64,000 nt of DNA from Gluconacetobacter liquefaciens (GCF_003350405.1 NZ_QQAW01000006.1:186001-250000), one strand, 5' to 3'. Shown: positions 35,171-46,097, counted from the stretch's first letter. A program made the numbers and translations. Notes: generated from the sequence alone by a model not told the origin.

Positions 35171-36312
35171 CCCATCAGCCTTTCGATAAACGCCGCGTAG
35201 ATATCGGTCAGCGTCCGCAGGTCGGTGACGGACACATTCTCGTTCGCCTTGTGCATGCTGGCGCCCACCAGGCCGAATTCGGCGACCGGGCAATAGCGGC
35301 TGATGAAGCGCGCATCCGACGTGCCGCCACCCGTATCCAGCCGGGGCTGATGCCCCGTCACGTCCTGCACGGCTTCGACCAGCAGGCCCAGTTGCGGCGT
35401 CGGCGGGGTCAGGAACGCTTCACCGCTGACACGGATATCGATCTCCGCCCCCGGCGCGCGCGCCCGGACGGTCTCGGTAATCCATCGTGCCAGATCCTTG
35501 CCTGTGTGCAGGTCGTTGAACCGGATGTTCAACCGGGCCGTTGCCCTGGCCGGAATGACGTTGGTGGCCGTGTTGCCCACATCGACAGTCGTGACCTGCA
35601 CGCTCGAGGGCTCGAACCACTCCGACCCCTTGTCCAGCGGATGGGCCGTCAGGTCCGACAGGATCGCCATCAACCGGTGGATCGGGTTGTCGGCCCGTTG
35701 CGGGTAGGCGACGTGACCCTGAATGCCATGGACGACGATGCGCGCATTCAGGCTGCCGCGCCGCCCGATCTTGACCACATCGCCCATATGCTCGGGGTTC
35801 GTCGGTTCTCCGACGATGCAGAAATCGGGGATCTGGCCATTGGCCGCCATCCATTCCAGCACCTTCACGGTGCCGTAGGTGGCGGGGCCTTCCTCGTCGC
35901 CGGTAATCAGCAGGCTGATCGACCCGTTCAGCGGCTTGCCGCCCCCCAGGTGCCGCGCCACCGCGCTGACGAAGGCGGCGATCCCGCCCTTCATGTCGCA
36001 GGCGCCGCGCCCGTACAGCACGTCACCCCGCACGGCGGCATCGAACGGCCCCGTGGTCCAGCCTTCGTCGCCCGGCGGCACCACGTCGGTATGGCCGGCG
36101 AAACAGAGATGCGGACCCACCATGCCCAGCCGGGCGAACAGGTTGGCCGTGCGCTCCGCCCCTTCACCGAACGGCAGGTCGATGACATCGAACCCCAGCC
36201 GGCGCAGCACGTCGCCCAGCACGCCGATCGCCCCGCCGCGATCGGGCGTGACGGATGGCGCGCGGATCAGTTCCTGCGCCAGATGCAGCGCATCGACCAG
36301 TTCCGGCTCCAT
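35167..36312 (-). CDS. dapE: Succinyl-diaminopimelate desuccinylase
   Basis: A 381-residue di-zinc amidohydrolase in lysine/diaminopimelate synthesis. LCFAGHTDVVPPGDE supplies the first metal His and Asp. YGRGACDMKGGIAAF gives the bridging Asp and TGDEEGP the catalytic Glu. The ATG at 36312 (MEPELVDAL) is chosen; a TTG at 36327 overlapping the dapD stop is an alternative. Directly downstream of dapD in the same pathway. Confidence 0.94.
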   Translation of the reverse strand: MEPELVDALHLAQELIRAPSVTPDRGGAIGVLGDVLRRLGFDVIDLPFGEGAERTANLFARLGMVGPHLCFAGHTDVVPPGDEGWTTGPFDAAVRGDVLYGRGACDMKGGIAAFVSAVARHLGGGKPLNGSISLLITGDEEGPATYGTVKVLEWMAANGQIPDFCIVGEPTNPEHMGDVVKIGRRGSLNARIVVHGIQGHVAYPQRADNPIHRLMAILSDLTAHPLDKGSEWFEPSSVQVTTVDVGNTATNVIPARATARLNIRFNDLHTGKDLARWITETVRARAPGAEIDIRVSGEAFLTPPTPQLGLLVEAVQDVTGHQPRLDTGGGTSDARFISRYCPVAEFGLVGASMHKANENVSVTDLRTLTDIYAAFIERLMG

Positions 36313-36323
36313 GACGGCGCCGG

Positions 36324-37169
36324 TCAATCGCGGAGCAATTCGTTGATCGAGGTCTTGGCGCGCGTGCGCTCGTCCACACGCTTGACGATCACGGCACAGG
36401 CCAGCGACGGCAGCGGCGCGCCATCGGGCCCTGTCGGCTGACGCGGCGGCAGCGTGCCGGGCACCACGACCGAATAGGCCGGCACGCGGCCCACGAACAC
36501 CTCGCCCGTCGCCCGATCGACGATCTTGGTCGAGGCGCCGAGAAACACACCCATCGACAGGACGCTTCCGCGCTCCACGATCACGCCCTCGGCCACTTCC
36601 GACCGTGCGCCGATGAAGCAGTCATCCTCGATGATCACGGGGGCGGCCTGCAACGGCTCCAGCACGCCGCCGATGCCCACGCCGCCGCTGATATGGCAAT
36701 TGCGCCCGATCTGGGCACAGCTTCCGATCGTCACCCAGGTATCGACCATCGTGCCGCTTTCGACGCGCGCGCCGGCATTGACGAAGCTGGGCATCAGCAC
36801 CACGCCGGGCGCGACATAGGCCGAACGCCGGACGATCGCGCCAGGCACGGCACGGAAGCCGGCCTCGGCAAAGCGCGCCTGGTCCCAGTCGGCGAACTTC
36901 AGCGGCACCTTGTCGTAGAACGGCGCGGGAGCGCCCGGCATCACCGCGCTGTCATTCAGCCGGAACGACAGCAGCACCGCCTTCTTGAGCCATTCATTGA
37001 CCACCCAGCCGGAATCGGAGGGGGCGGCGACGCGCAGCGTGCCGGCATCCAGCCCGGCCAGCGCCTGCTCGACCGCCTCGCGGTCGGCACCCGTCGTCGC
37101 GGAGGACAGGGTATCGCGCCGTTCCCACACCGCCTCGATATGGGTCCGAAGGGCGTGTGCGTCGTTCAT
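36324..37169 (-). CDS. dapD: 2,3,4,5-tetrahydropyridine-2,6-dicarboxylate N-succinyltransferase
   Basis: A 281-residue left-handed beta-helix acyltransferase using succinyl-CoA. Hexapeptide-type repeats run from about 105 to 235 ([60 protein letters not shown]). The product is the substrate chain leading to DapE, encoded next. It lies about 140 bases downstream of argB. Confidence 0.94.
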   Translation of the reverse strand: MNDAHALRTHIEAVWERRDTLSSATTGADREAVEQALAGLDAGTLRVAAPSDSGWVVNEWLKKAVLLSFRLNDSAVMPGAPAPFYDKVPLKFADWDQARFAEAGFRAVPGAIVRRSAYVAPGVVLMPSFVNAGARVESGTMVDTWVTIGSCAQIGRNCHISGGVGIGGVLEPLQAAPVIIEDDCFIGARSEVAEGVIVERGSVLSMGVFLGASTKIVDRATGEVFVGRVPAYSVVVPGTLPPRQPTGPDGAPLPSLACAVIVKRVDERTRAKTSINELLRD

Positions 37170-37307
37170 ATTCCTGCAATCCTCTGTCCGCGCCGGCCCG
37201 GCCGGCGCCCATTTTCGCCATGTGTTTCGCTATGTGGCGGGACCATGCGAAGGATGCCCCCTCCTGTCAACGCATCTTGCGATGCGTCGCCACAGGCCCG
37301 CCTCGCC

Positions 37308-38237
37308 TTATTCGCCGCGGATCAGCGTACCCGGACCAGCCTCGGTAAACAGCTCCAGCAGGCAGGCATGCGGTACCCGCCCGTCCAGGATCACCGCCGC
37401 CTTGGCACCGGCACGCACCGCCTCCAGGCAGGTTTCCACCTTCGGGATCATGCCGCCGCTGATCATGCCGCTGGCGATGCCGCGCCGTGCTTCCTCGGCC
37501 GTCAGTTCCGGGATCAGTTCGCCGTTTTCGTCCAGCACGCCGGGCACGTCGGTCAGCATCAGCAGCCGCGTCGCATGCACGGCCCCGGCAATCGCGCCGG
37601 CCGCCGTGTCGGCGTTGATATTGTAGGTTTCGCCCTTCTCGCCGATGCCCACGGGAGCCACGACCGGAATCAGCCCCGACCCCGACAGGGCATAGAGCAC
37701 GCGGGGGTCGATGCGCACCGGCTCGCCCACGAAGCCCAGATCCAGCACCTGCTCGATCTGGCTGTCGGCATCGCGCACCGTGCGGCGCAGGCGGCGCGCG
37801 GCGATCAGGCCGCCATCCTTGCCCGAGATGCCCACGGCCAGCGCGCCGGCCTGGTTGATCAGCCCGGCCACCTGCTTGTTGACCTTGCCCGCCAGGACCA
37901 TCTCGATCACATCGACCATCGCGGCGTCGGTCACCCGCAGGCCGTCGACGAAGGTCGAGGGAATCTGCAGCCGGTTCAGCATGGCGCTGATCTGCGGCCC
38001 GCCGCCATGGACGACCACGGGATTGACCCCGACCAGCTTCAGCAGCGCGATATCATGCCCGAAGGCGTTGGACAGGGAATCGTCCACCATGGCGTGGCCG
38101 CCATATTTGACCACGATCGTATCGCCGGCATAGCGACGCAGGAACGGCAGCGCCTGGGCCAGCACGGCGGCGCGCTCCTGGGCGTCCTTCATCGTCTGGA
38201 CGATATCGCCGGTAGTCTCGCTTGTCGGTTGGCTCAT
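37308..38237 (-). CDS. argB: Acetylglutamate kinase
   Basis: A 309-residue amino-acid kinase for the second step of arginine synthesis. [12 protein letters not shown] and [14 protein letters not shown] are the phosphate-binding loops. [20 protein letters not shown] and [19 protein letters not shown] are C-terminal active-site elements. The N-terminal helix before VVKYGG suggests the arginine-sensitive hexameric type. Starts 28 bases after engB ends. Confidence 0.95.
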   Translation of the reverse strand: MSQPTSETTGDIVQTMKDAQERAAVLAQALPFLRRYAGDTIVVKYGGHAMVDDSLSNAFGHDIALLKLVGVNPVVVHGGGPQISAMLNRLQIPSTFVDGLRVTDAAMVDVIEMVLAGKVNKQVAGLINQAGALAVGISGKDGGLIAARRLRRTVRDADSQIEQVLDLGFVGEPVRIDPRVLYALSGSGLIPVVAPVGIGEKGETYNINADTAAGAIAGAVHATRLLMLTDVPGVLDENGELIPELTAEEARRGIASGMISGGMIPKVETCLEAVRAGAKAAVILDGRVPHACLLELFTEAGPGTLIRGE

Positions 38238-38265
38238 CGGGTCGTGCCCTGTCTTGTGCTCGTGA

Positions 38266-38952
38266 TCAGGATAAAACCGGTTCGTCCGCCGGCGGCAGGG
38301 CCAGACTGGCCAGGCCGGCCCGCAGTTCGGGCATGCCCAGCCCGCTCTCGCTGCTGGTCAGCAATATTTCCGGATAGGCGGCGGGATGCTGGCGCGCCAG
38401 ATCGGCCACCTGGGCGCGCTTGGCTTCCAGCGGGCTGGGCTTGAGTGCGTCGCACTTGGTCAGGACGATCTCGAACGTCACGGCGGCACGATCCAGCAGG
38501 GTCATGATCTCGCGATCCGACGCCTTGATCTCGATCCGCGAATCCAGCAGCAGGATGACGCGCTGAAGCGTCGGCCGCCCGCGCAGATACGCGAACATCA
38601 TGCCCTGCCAGTCTTCCTTCACATCCTTCGCGGCCTTGGCGTAGCCATAGCCCGGCATGTCCACCAGCGTCAGCCGGTCGCCGAGGTTGAAGAAATTGAG
38701 CTGCTTGGTGCGCCCCGGCTCGGACGAGGCGCGCGCCAGCGCCTTGCGCCCGGTCAGGGCGTTGATCAGGCTGGACTTGCCGACATTCGACCGCCCGGCG
38801 AAGGCGATCTCCGGCACCGTGATCGGCGGAAGCTGCTCCAGCTTCTGCGCCCCGAAGAAAAAGTCGCACGGCCCGGCAAACAGCAGCCGCCCCGCTTCGC
38901 GCAGGCGCTCCTGCTCCTCGGGCGAAGGCGCGGGGGTGACGAACTCCGACAT
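38266..38952 (-). CDS. engB: Ribosome biogenesis GTP-binding protein EngB/YsxC
   Basis: A 228-residue essential GTPase for large-subunit assembly. The P-loop [16 protein letters not shown] is at 53-68, switch II is [11 protein letters not shown], and LTKCDALKP is the G4 motif. [12 protein letters not shown] is G5. It lies between yidC and argB in the same direction, 10 bases after yidC. Confidence 0.95.
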   Translation of the reverse strand: MSEFVTPAPSPEEQERLREAGRLLFAGPCDFFFGAQKLEQLPPITVPEIAFAGRSNVGKSSLINALTGRKALARASSEPGRTKQLNFFNLGDRLTLVDMPGYGYAKAAKDVKEDWQGMMFAYLRGRPTLQRVILLLDSRIEIKASDREIMTLLDRAAVTFEIVLTKCDALKPSPLEAKRAQVADLARQHPAAYPEILLTSSESGLGMPELRAGLASLALPPADEPVLS

Positions 38953-38962
38953 CAGACCAACC

Positions 38963-40750
38963 TTATTTCCGCTTGGCCGGCTTCGGCGCGGGCGTAGGCG
39001 CCACCACGGCCGCGGTCGGCTTGGTCGCGCCCTGGATACGACGCTGGATGACCATCTGCTGCGCCATCGTCAGCAGGTTGTTCCAGCAATAATAGATGAC
39101 TAGGCCAGCCGGCTGACGCGCCATGAAGAAGGTGAACAGCACCGGCATCACCTGGAACACGCGCTGCTGCGCGGGGTCCATCGGCGCCGGGTTCAGCTTC
39201 TGTTGCAGGAACATCGTCACCCCGAACAGGATCGGCCACACACCCAGTTGCAGGTAGGGCGACAGCACGTTCGGGTCCCACGGGATCAGGCCGAAGAGAT
39301 TGAACAGATTGGTCAGGTCCGGTGCGGACAGATCGTGAATCCAGCCGAAGAACGGCGCATGCCGCATCTCGATGGTGATGTACAGATCCTTGTACAGGCT
39401 CCAGAACACCGGAATCTGCACCACCATCGGCAGGCAGCCGGCAGCCGGATTGACGCCTTCGGTCTTGTACAGCGCCATCATGTGCTGGTTCATCGCCATC
39501 TGGTCGCCCTTGTACCGCTCGCGGATCTCCTGCACCTTGGGCTGGAGCTTGCGCATCCGGGCCATGGAGCGGAACTGCCGCGTCGCCAGCGGGAAGAAGA
39601 GCGCCTTGACCAGCAGCGTGAAGGCCATCAGCGCCAGGCCGAAATTGCCCAGCAGCGTGTTCAGATAGTCGAGCACATAGAAGATCGGCCGCGTCAGGAA
39701 CGCGAACCAGCCGAAATCGACGGCCTTCCAGAAATCCGGGATATGCAGGCTGGACTGATACTGCTCCAGCAGGTTGACTTCCTTGGCGCCGGCAAAGACA
39801 TGGCTGGCGGTCGAGGCCGTCGCACCCGCCCCCACCACGGTCGGCGTCTGCGCGATGAAGCCGACCTGATAGACGCCCGCCCCGCCATTGGCCTGATAGC
39901 CATAGCTGCCGGTCACCGGCACGCCCTGCTGGGGCACCACGGCGGTCAGCCAGTATTTGTCGGTAATGCCGGCCCATCCGCCCTGCCCGGCCTTGGTCCA
40001 GGACGTGTTGCCCGGCGGCGTCGCACCGGTGCGCAGGCTCTTGTAGCTGCTCTCGTCCAGCCGCCCGTCAACGACCGAAATCGGCCCCTCATGCACCAGA
40101 TACCCGCCCGTTTCCTCGGGCGTGTAGGCACGGTTGACGCGGGCGAACGGATAGAGCGACACCGGCTGGGCCGAATGGTTCACGATCCGCTGCTCGATCG
40201 CGAACATGTAATGCGCGTCGATGCCGACGACGATCTGGAAGGTCACGCCTTCGCCGTTATCCCACGACAGCGTCACCGGATGGTCGGCCGTCAGCTTCGG
40301 CGCGTCGGCGGTCCAGACGGTGCTGGCATCGGGCACGCGCACCTGGCCGCCGGCCAGGTTCATCCAGCCGATCTCGACGTAATTGGGCTGCGGGTCGTGC
40401 GCGGCTTCGAGGATGCGCACCAGCGGGCTGCCGGCGGCCACCGTCTCGTGATAGTCGCGCAGCACCATGTCATCCAGCCGCGCGCCCAGCAGGTCGATCG
40501 ACCCGCGCACGGCCGGGGCGTCGATCTCCAACCGCGTTTCCGCCTGCGGCGACGCAACCGAAACCGGCTGCGAACTGACGCCCGCGACGGGTGCCGCCGG
40601 ACGGCGCGCGTCGGACGGCGGCGTCTGCCGGTTGGTCTGCGCAGCCTGCTGCGCGACCTCCTGATGGGTCTGCTTCGGCATGAAATATTCGAAGCCAACC
40701 AGGACCATGGCGGAAAGCAACGTCGCCACGATTAAGCGCTTGGTATCCAT
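38963..40750 (-). CDS. yidC: Membrane protein insertase YidC
   Basis: 595 residues. An N-terminal membrane anchor (about 5-22) is followed by a large periplasmic domain (about 60-360) and the conserved five-helix core with FQVMPVLFTFFMARQPAGLV and IYYCWNNLLTMAQQ. LLVKALFFPLATRQFRSMAR carries the key Arg of the hydrophilic groove. The C-terminal tail is basic (PAKRK). It inserts proteins into the inner membrane with or without SecYEG. yidD is 21 bases upstream. Confidence 0.95.
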   Translation of the reverse strand: MDTKRLIVATLLSAMVLVGFEYFMPKQTHQEVAQQAAQTNRQTPPSDARRPAAPVAGVSSQPVSVASPQAETRLEIDAPAVRGSIDLLGARLDDMVLRDYHETVAAGSPLVRILEAAHDPQPNYVEIGWMNLAGGQVRVPDASTVWTADAPKLTADHPVTLSWDNGEGVTFQIVVGIDAHYMFAIEQRIVNHSAQPVSLYPFARVNRAYTPEETGGYLVHEGPISVVDGRLDESSYKSLRTGATPPGNTSWTKAGQGGWAGITDKYWLTAVVPQQGVPVTGSYGYQANGGAGVYQVGFIAQTPTVVGAGATASTASHVFAGAKEVNLLEQYQSSLHIPDFWKAVDFGWFAFLTRPIFYVLDYLNTLLGNFGLALMAFTLLVKALFFPLATRQFRSMARMRKLQPKVQEIRERYKGDQMAMNQHMMALYKTEGVNPAAGCLPMVVQIPVFWSLYKDLYITIEMRHAPFFGWIHDLSAPDLTNLFNLFGLIPWDPNVLSPYLQLGVWPILFGVTMFLQQKLNPAPMDPAQQRVFQVMPVLFTFFMARQPAGLVIYYCWNNLLTMAQQMVIQRRIQGATKPTAAVVAPTPAPKPAKRK

Positions 40751-40771
40751 CAGCGACCGGCCAGACTCTCG

Positions 40772-41062
40772 TTATCTATGGGAAGAACTGCGGGGGGACG
40801 AACAGCAGGAGGCATGCGCCTGCTCTCGGGTGGGCACGGGATCGTATCCGCCGATATTCCACGGATTGCAACGCAAGATCCGCCAACCGGCCAGAAATGC
40901 GCCCCGCAAGGGGCCATAGGTGCGGATCGCGTCCTGCGCATATTCGCTGCACGAGGGCACGAAACGGCAATTCGGCCCCAGGAGCGGGCTGACGAACCGC
41001 TGATAGACGCGAATCGCCCCGACCAGTGTCCAGACCGTCGCGGCCCGGACCAGACGGATCAT
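40772..41062 (-). CDS. yidD: Membrane protein insertion efficiency factor YidD
   Basis: 96 residues. The family motif [20 protein letters not shown] with paired cysteines, [20 protein letters not shown] and YDPVP is complete, preceded by an amphipathic helix. Overlaps rnpA by four bases and precedes yidC, the standard order. Confidence 0.93.
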   Translation of the reverse strand: MIRLVRAATVWTLVGAIRVYQRFVSPLLGPNCRFVPSCSEYAQDAIRTYGPLRGAFLAGWRILRCNPWNIGGYDPVPTREQAHASCCSSPRSSSHR

Positions 41063-41412
41063 TCCGCCCCCCGCACGCCGGCCTTGCGCAGGGCCCGCCG
41101 CAGGTCTTCGACCAGGGCGGAGAACGCGCGCCCGCGCGTCCCGTCACGGCCGATCACGACCAGATCGACACCCGTCAATTGCTGCTCACGCGTCACGACG
41201 ATCCGCACGGCCTCGCGCAGACGGCGGCGTGTGCGATTTCGAATGACGGCGTTGCCGACTTTCTTCGTTACGGTGAATCCGACCCGTGCCGGGTCGGCAT
41301 CGTCACGGCCCAATGCCTGAAGCACCAGTCCAGGAGACGGCACCTTGCGCCCCTTGGATGCAATCCGGAGGAACTCGGCACGCTTCTTGAGACGGACGGA
41401 ACGGTCGGCCAC
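41059..41412 (-). CDS. rnpA: Ribonuclease P protein component
   Basis: 117 residues. The RNR-type motif appears as [19 protein letters not shown], with RVGFTVTKK before it and [12 protein letters not shown] after it. It binds the RNase P RNA and helps 5' maturation of tRNA. It lies 78 bases downstream of rpmH. Confidence 0.94.
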   Translation of the reverse strand: MADRSVRLKKRAEFLRIASKGRKVPSPGLVLQALGRDDADPARVGFTVTKKVGNAVIRNRTRRRLREAVRIVVTREQQLTGVDLVVIGRDGTRGRAFSALVEDLRRALRKAGVRGAE

Positions 41413-41490
41413 TCTTCGCAGCCCCCTCTAACGCGCTATCCGGACCCGGATCGGAAGAACCGGGCCCTGACCGCAACCAGACCTGATGGA

Positions 41491-41625
41491 TCAGGCGGAA
41501 AGGCGCTTGCGGCCCTTGGAACGGCGATTGGCGATGACCCGACGGCCACCGACGGTTTCCATACGGGCGCGGAAGCCGTGACGGCGCTTGCGGACCAGCT
41601 TGGACGGTTGATACGTGCGCTTCAC
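41491..41625 (-). CDS. rpmH: 50S ribosomal protein L34
   Basis: A 44-residue very basic protein: [20 protein letters not shown] at the start and [12 protein letters not shown] at the end, a complete L34. The start is a GTG at 41625. It is too short for many ORF lists. First gene of rpmH-rnpA-yidD-yidC, with a promoter about 95 bases upstream. Confidence 0.96.
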   Translation of the reverse strand: MKRTYQPSKLVRKRRHGFRARMETVGGRRVIANRRSKGRKRLSA

Positions 41626-41717
41626 GACGCGACTCCCCGATTGACAAGAATAAACGCGACGCGGCTATATCCACGACGCGCCGGAGCAGCCCGAGGGCCG
41701 CCTGACCTGAGGCGCGC

Positions 41718-41746
41718 CTTATACGTCCCGTTTCCCCGCGCGTCAA
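41718..41746 (-). promoter_or_regulatory. rpmH operon promoter
   Basis: On the minus strand TTGACG (41746-41741), 17 bases, TATAAG (41723-41718). This near-consensus sigma-70 promoter would start transcription near 41710, about 85 bases before the rpmH GTG. Confidence 0.75.
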
Positions 41747-41766
41747 CGTGCAAGAAAAGAGCCTCC

Positions 41767-42021
41767 ATGCAAGGCCCAGACCCGCTTCCGGACGACGATC
41801 ATTCCGCCCCGCCTCCCTCGGACACCCAGGCCGAGTCGGTGGCCGCCCCGGCATCACGCGCCAAGGTGCTGCACGATATACGCGGCCAGTTGTCGCCGGC
41901 CATGCTCGCCGCCGACCGGCTGAGCCTGCACGCCGACCCCAAGGTACGCGAACTGGCCGAGCAGATCGTCCGGTCCATAGAACAGGCCGCCCTACGCCTG
42001 AAAGACCTCCCTCGCTTCTGA
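41767..42021 (+). CDS. Small protein resembling a histidine-kinase dimerisation (DHp) helix
   Basis: 84 residues. After a Pro/Asp/Ser-rich lead, residues 33-80 read as a single HisKA-like segment: VLHDIRGQLSPAMLAADRLS, with His36 in the H-box position, followed by a second helix LAEQIVRSIEQAALRLKD. No ATPase domain follows. The ATG at 41767 is preferred over the long in-frame extension, which overlaps rnpA and rpmH antisense. It could be a phosphotransfer or kinase-binding protein, or simply a conserved hypothetical. Divergent from rpmH. Confidence 0.55.
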   Translation: MQGPDPLPDDDHSAPPPSDTQAESVAAPASRAKVLHDIRGQLSPAMLAADRLSLHADPKVRELAEQIVRSIEQAALRLKDLPRF

Positions 42022-42225
42022 CTACAAAGGTCGGCAGCCCTGGCGAGCTAGCGATTCCATCCAACGTGCGCGCAACGCACCGGGACGGGGTGCCCTCGCC
42101 GCTTTAGCCGCATGGTTCGCCCCGGAAACGCGGGCTGGTGAACGAGACCGTCGCGCGGCTACACGCCCGGCGCGTGTTTCCGAACACCGAAGCGCAGCGG
42201 CCTTGATGGCCGTGAGCATCAGGGC

Positions 42226-42268
42226 GCCGGAGACACGCGCCGGATCGCCACCAGCGCGCGTCTCCGGC
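42226..42268 (-). terminator. 15-bp imperfect hairpin in the 42.0-42.3 kb gap
   Basis: GCCGGAGACACGCGC (42226-42240) pairs with 42254-42268 with one mismatch. It lies in a 260-base space between the DHp-like gene and the 62-residue membrane protein gene, which converge. A weaker inverted repeat (CGGAAACGCG with CGCGTGTTTCCG) is beside it. No gene was seen in this gap. Confidence 0.4.
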
Positions 42269-42281
42269 CACAGAATCAGGT

Positions 42282-42470
42282 TCAGAACATCGAGAAGTAG
42301 AGCACGGCCATGTCGATCAGAAACGCGCTGAGCAGACCGCAACAGATCAGCCCGACCACCATCCGGTCACGCGCATCGATCCATGCCGGATCGTCATGAT
42401 GCAGGGCGATCGCATGCCACGTGCCGTTCGCGAAAGACCGTTTCGGTCCCGCCATACCGATATGGAACAT
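42282..42470 (-). CDS. Small single-helix membrane protein, unknown
   Basis: 62 residues: a hydrophilic N-terminal half (MFHIGMAGPKRSFANGTWHA) and one hydrophobic segment near 36-60 (VGLICCGLLSAFLIDMAVLY). A strong GGGGGAGG lies five bases before the ATG, which supports translation. No family recognised. It stands alone between the DHp-like gene and gcvP; the 226 bases up to gcvP hold nothing else I can identify. Confidence 0.5.
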   Translation of the reverse strand: MFHIGMAGPKRSFANGTWHAIALHHDDPAWIDARDRMVVGLICCGLLSAFLIDMAVLYFSMF

Positions 42471-42696
42471 CTATGCCTCCCCCGGACCGTCCCTTCTTCT
42501 TTGCCGCGCGCGGCGGCGGGTTCGTCCAGATGCATCATGACCATGTACCCTGTCGGGCCGGCTTCCAAAGGCGATTCGGGGTCAGTCGCAATCTCTTGAA
42601 ACACAATGCCCGCTCCCCGGCGCCAGGCGCACGGCAGCCGAGCCTGGCCCGGCGCCGCACGCATGACACGCCGGCGGAACGGCACCCCACATCAGG

Positions 42697-45579
42697 TCAG
42701 GCCGCGCCTTCCTCGGCATAGACCGAGATATCGGGGCAGGAACAGACCAGGTTGCGGTCCCCGTAGGCGTTATCCAGCCGGTTGACCGGCGACCAGTATT
42801 TCGACTCCGGCACCACATCGCCCGGCAGGCAGCCCAGCCGCCGGTCATAGGCGCGGTCCCAGTCCGGATCGGTCAGGTCGCGCACCGTATGCGGCGCATG
42901 ACGCAGCGGGCTCTGTTCGGCCGTCATCCGCCCCTGCTCGATCTCGCGGATCTCGTCGCGGATCGCGATCATCGCATCGCAGAACCGGTCCAGTTCCACC
43001 CGCCCCTCGGACTCGGTGGGTTCGATCATGAAGGTACCCGCCACGGGGAAGCTGACCGTCGGCGCGTGGAACCCGTGGTCGATCAGCCGCTTGGCGATAT
43101 CGTCCACCGTCACCCCGACCGTATCGCGGATCGGGCGCAGGTCGACGATGCATTCATGCGCCACCCGGCCGTTGGTCCCGCGATACAGCACCGGATAATG
43201 GCCGGCCAGACGGGTCGCGATATAGTTGGAATTCAGAATCGCGACCTCGGTGGCACGGCGCAGCCCCGCATCGCCCATCAGCATCATGTAGGTCCAGGAA
43301 ATCGGCAGCACCGCCGCCGAGCCGAACGGCGCGGCCGAAACCGCGTTCGCCCCGCCGTCCTGCGGCGCACCGGGCAGGAACGGCGCCAGATGCGCGCCCA
43401 CCCCGATCGGCCCCATGCCCGGCCCGCCGCCGCCATGCGGAATGCAGAAGGTCTTGTGCAGGTTGAAATGGCTGACATCGGCGCCATAGGCACCGGGGCG
43501 CGACAGCCCGACCTGCGCATTCATGTTCGCGCCGTCCAGATAGACCTGCCCGCCGGCCGCGTGCACCAGGTCGCAAATCTCGACCACCGATTCCTCGAAC
43601 ACGCCATGCGTCGACGGATAGGTGATCATGATCGCCGCCAGACGGTCGGCATTCTGCGCGATCTTCGCCTTCAGGTCGGCGATGTCCACATTGCCCTGGT
43701 CGTCGCAGGCCACGACCACTACCCGCATCCCCACCATCTGGGCCGAAGCCGGGTTGGTGCCGTGGGCCGAAGCCGGGATCAGGCAGATATCGCGCCCTTC
43801 ATCCCCCCGCGAACGGTGATAGGCGCGAATGGCCAGCAGCCCGGCATATTCCCCCTGCGCCCCGGAATTGGGCTGGAGCGATACCGCGTCATAGCCGCTG
43901 ATATCCTTGAGCATCCGCTCCAGGTCGCGGAACAGCTCGGCATAACCCTGCTGCTGCGCCTCGGGCGCAAAAGGATGGATATCGCAGAATCCCGGCCAGG
44001 TGATCGGCATCATCTCGACCGTCGCGTTCAGCTTCATGGTGCACGACCCCAGCGGGATCATCGTGCGATCCAGCGCCAGGTCACGGTCGGACAGACGGCG
44101 CAGATAGCGCAGCATGTCGGTCTCGGACCGATGGGCATGGAACACCGGATGGGTCATGAACCCACCCTGCCGCAACAGCCCCTGCGGCAGCAGGCTGTCC
44201 GGTGCCGACAGCGTCTGCTCCATCGCCGCTAGGCGCTGCGCGTCGGGGCAGAAGCAGCGCCACACGGCGCGGACGATCTCCGGCGTCGTCGTCTCGTCCA
44301 GGCTGATCCCGACCCGGTCCTCGTCGATCGCACGCAGGTTCATGCCCGCATCCTCGGCACGGGCGCGAACCAGCACGGCCGTGCCGCCGGTCGCCACCGT
44401 AATCGTGTCGAAGAACGCATCCGTCTCGACGCGCACCGAGAGCGCACGCAGCCCCGCCGCCAGAATCGCCGTCAGACGATGCACCCGCCGCGCGATCGCC
44501 GTCAGCCCGTCAGGCCCGTGATAGACCGCATACATCGCGGAAATCACCGCCGGCAGCACCTGCGCGGTGCAGATGTTCGAGGTCGCCTTCTCGCGGCGGA
44601 TATGCTGCTCGCGCGTCTGCAACGCCAGCCGATAGGCCGGTTCGCCCCGGCTATCGACCGAAACACCCACCAGACGGCCCGGCATGTTGCGCTTGTAGGC
44701 ATCACGCACGGCCATATACGCCGCATGCGGCCCACCGGCCCCCATCGGCATGCCGTAACGCTGCATCGAGCCCACGGCGATATCGGCGCCCAGCACGCCC
44801 GGCGATTCCAGCACCGTCAGCGCCAGCGGGTCGGCCGCCATCGCCACCACGGCCTGCGCCGCATGCAGTTTTTCGATCCAGGCGCGCGGATCGCGCACCA
44901 GCCCCGACGAACCGGGATACTGCAACAGCGCACCGAACACCGCACCGGGGTCCAGGTCGCGCTCGGGGTCGCCCACCACGATCCGCCAGCCCATCGGCTC
45001 GGCGCGCGTGCGCAGCACCGCCAGCGTCTGCGGATGGCAGTCGGCATCGACGAAGAACCCGTCGGCCTTCGATTTCGCCACCCGGCGCGCCAGGGCCATC
45101 GCCTCGGCCGCCGCCGTCGCCTCGTCCAGCAGCGAGGCATTGGCCACATCCAGCCCGGTCAGGTCGCGGACCATGGTCTGGAAGTTCAGCAGCGCTTCAA
45201 GACGCCCCTGGCTGATTTCCGGCTGATACGGCGTATAGGCCGTATACCAGGCCGGGTTTTCCAGCACGTTGCGCTGGATGACGCCCGGCAGCACCGTGTT
45301 GTAATATCCCTGCCCGATCAGGGACGTCATCACCCGGTTGCGGCCGGCAATCGTACGCAGGCGCGCCAGCGCCTCGGGCTCGGACAGGCCGGCCCCCAGC
45401 CCCATCTCGCCACGCAGGCGGATGGACGACGGCACCGTCTGTTCCATCAGTTCGTCGAGCGAGCCCGCGCCCACGACCTCCAGCATGGCGGCGACATCCC
45501 GCGCCCCCGGCCCGACATGGCGGGCACAGAAAGCATCGGCGGCGGGCTGCGTGCCCTGCCAGAGAGAAGTGGAGGTCAC
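42697..45579 (-). CDS. gcvP: Glycine dehydrogenase (decarboxylating), P protein
   Basis: A 960-residue PLP enzyme that decarboxylates glycine and loads the aminomethyl group on GcvH lipoate. Both halves of the fused P protein are present. The PLP lysine is in [20 protein letters not shown], and [11 protein letters not shown] and [15 protein letters not shown] are family blocks. The start is a GTG at 45579, with a TTG two codons earlier as an alternative; GGAG lies just upstream. It is last in gcvT-gcvH-gcvP. Confidence 0.95.
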   Translation of the reverse strand: MTSTSLWQGTQPAADAFCARHVGPGARDVAAMLEVVGAGSLDELMEQTVPSSIRLRGEMGLGAGLSEPEALARLRTIAGRNRVMTSLIGQGYYNTVLPGVIQRNVLENPAWYTAYTPYQPEISQGRLEALLNFQTMVRDLTGLDVANASLLDEATAAAEAMALARRVAKSKADGFFVDADCHPQTLAVLRTRAEPMGWRIVVGDPERDLDPGAVFGALLQYPGSSGLVRDPRAWIEKLHAAQAVVAMAADPLALTVLESPGVLGADIAVGSMQRYGMPMGAGGPHAAYMAVRDAYKRNMPGRLVGVSVDSRGEPAYRLALQTREQHIRREKATSNICTAQVLPAVISAMYAVYHGPDGLTAIARRVHRLTAILAAGLRALSVRVETDAFFDTITVATGGTAVLVRARAEDAGMNLRAIDEDRVGISLDETTTPEIVRAVWRCFCPDAQRLAAMEQTLSAPDSLLPQGLLRQGGFMTHPVFHAHRSETDMLRYLRRLSDRDLALDRTMIPLGSCTMKLNATVEMMPITWPGFCDIHPFAPEAQQQGYAELFRDLERMLKDISGYDAVSLQPNSGAQGEYAGLLAIRAYHRSRGDEGRDICLIPASAHGTNPASAQMVGMRVVVVACDDQGNVDIADLKAKIAQNADRLAAIMITYPSTHGVFEESVVEICDLVHAAGGQVYLDGANMNAQVGLSRPGAYGADVSHFNLHKTFCIPHGGGGPGMGPIGVGAHLAPFLPGAPQDGGANAVSAAPFGSAAVLPISWTYMMLMGDAGLRRATEVAILNSNYIATRLAGHYPVLYRGTNGRVAHECIVDLRPIRDTVGVTVDDIAKRLIDHGFHAPTVSFPVAGTFMIEPTESEGRVELDRFCDAMIAIRDEIREIEQGRMTAEQSPLRHAPHTVRDLTDPDWDRAYDRRLGCLPGDVVPESKYWSPVNRLDNAYGDRNLVCSCPDISVYAEEGAA

Positions 45580-45695
45580 GATCAATATTCTCCGCGACAG
45601 AAACAGAAACGGTGTCGAGAAACTGTTTTAACGAACCATCCGCCGGCACACCGAAACGCGGGACCACCCGCATCGGCACGCCGGCAGAGCAGCCT

Positions 45696-46061
45696 TCAGC
45701 CGATCAGGGCAGCGTAGCCATCGGCATCCAGCAGCGCGGCAAGCTGCCCGGCATCGGCGATGCGCAGCTTCAGGATCCAGCCCTCGGCCTCCGGGTCGCG
45801 GTTGACCAGCGACGGATCGTCCGACAGCGCCGTGTTGAAGCCGACGACGGTGCCCGACACGGGGGCATAGATATCCGACGCGGCCTTGACCGATTCCACC
45901 ACGGCGGCGCTGTCGCCCTGCGCGACCTCGGTGCCTTCGTCCTTCGCCTCGACGAAGACCAGCTCACCCAGTTCCTCGGCAGCATGGGCGGTAATGCCGA
46001 CGACCGCGACATCACCCTCGACGCGCAGCCACTCATGTTCTTTCGTGTAATAGACAGTCAT
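45696..46061 (-). CDS. gcvH: Glycine cleavage system H protein
   Basis: A 121-residue lipoyl carrier. Lys59 in AAVVESVKAASDIYAPVSG is the lipoylated lysine. It begins MTVYYTKEHEWLRVEGDVAV. The ATG at 46061 is the conventional start; a six-residue extension is possible. It sits between gcvT (36 bases upstream) and gcvP (about 115 bases downstream). Confidence 0.95.
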   Translation of the reverse strand: MTVYYTKEHEWLRVEGDVAVVGITAHAAEELGELVFVEAKDEGTEVAQGDSAAVVESVKAASDIYAPVSGTVVGFNTALSDDPSLVNRDPEAEGWILKLRIADAGQLAALLDADGYAALIG

Positions 46062-46097
46062 GTTCCGATCTCCATCCAACAGGTCAGCGTTTGAAAT

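Noticed and set aside
41026-41766. N-terminal extension of the 84-residue DHp-like protein to 331 residues
   Set aside because: The extension is antisense to rnpA and rpmH and has no homology; the ATG at 41767 fits better.
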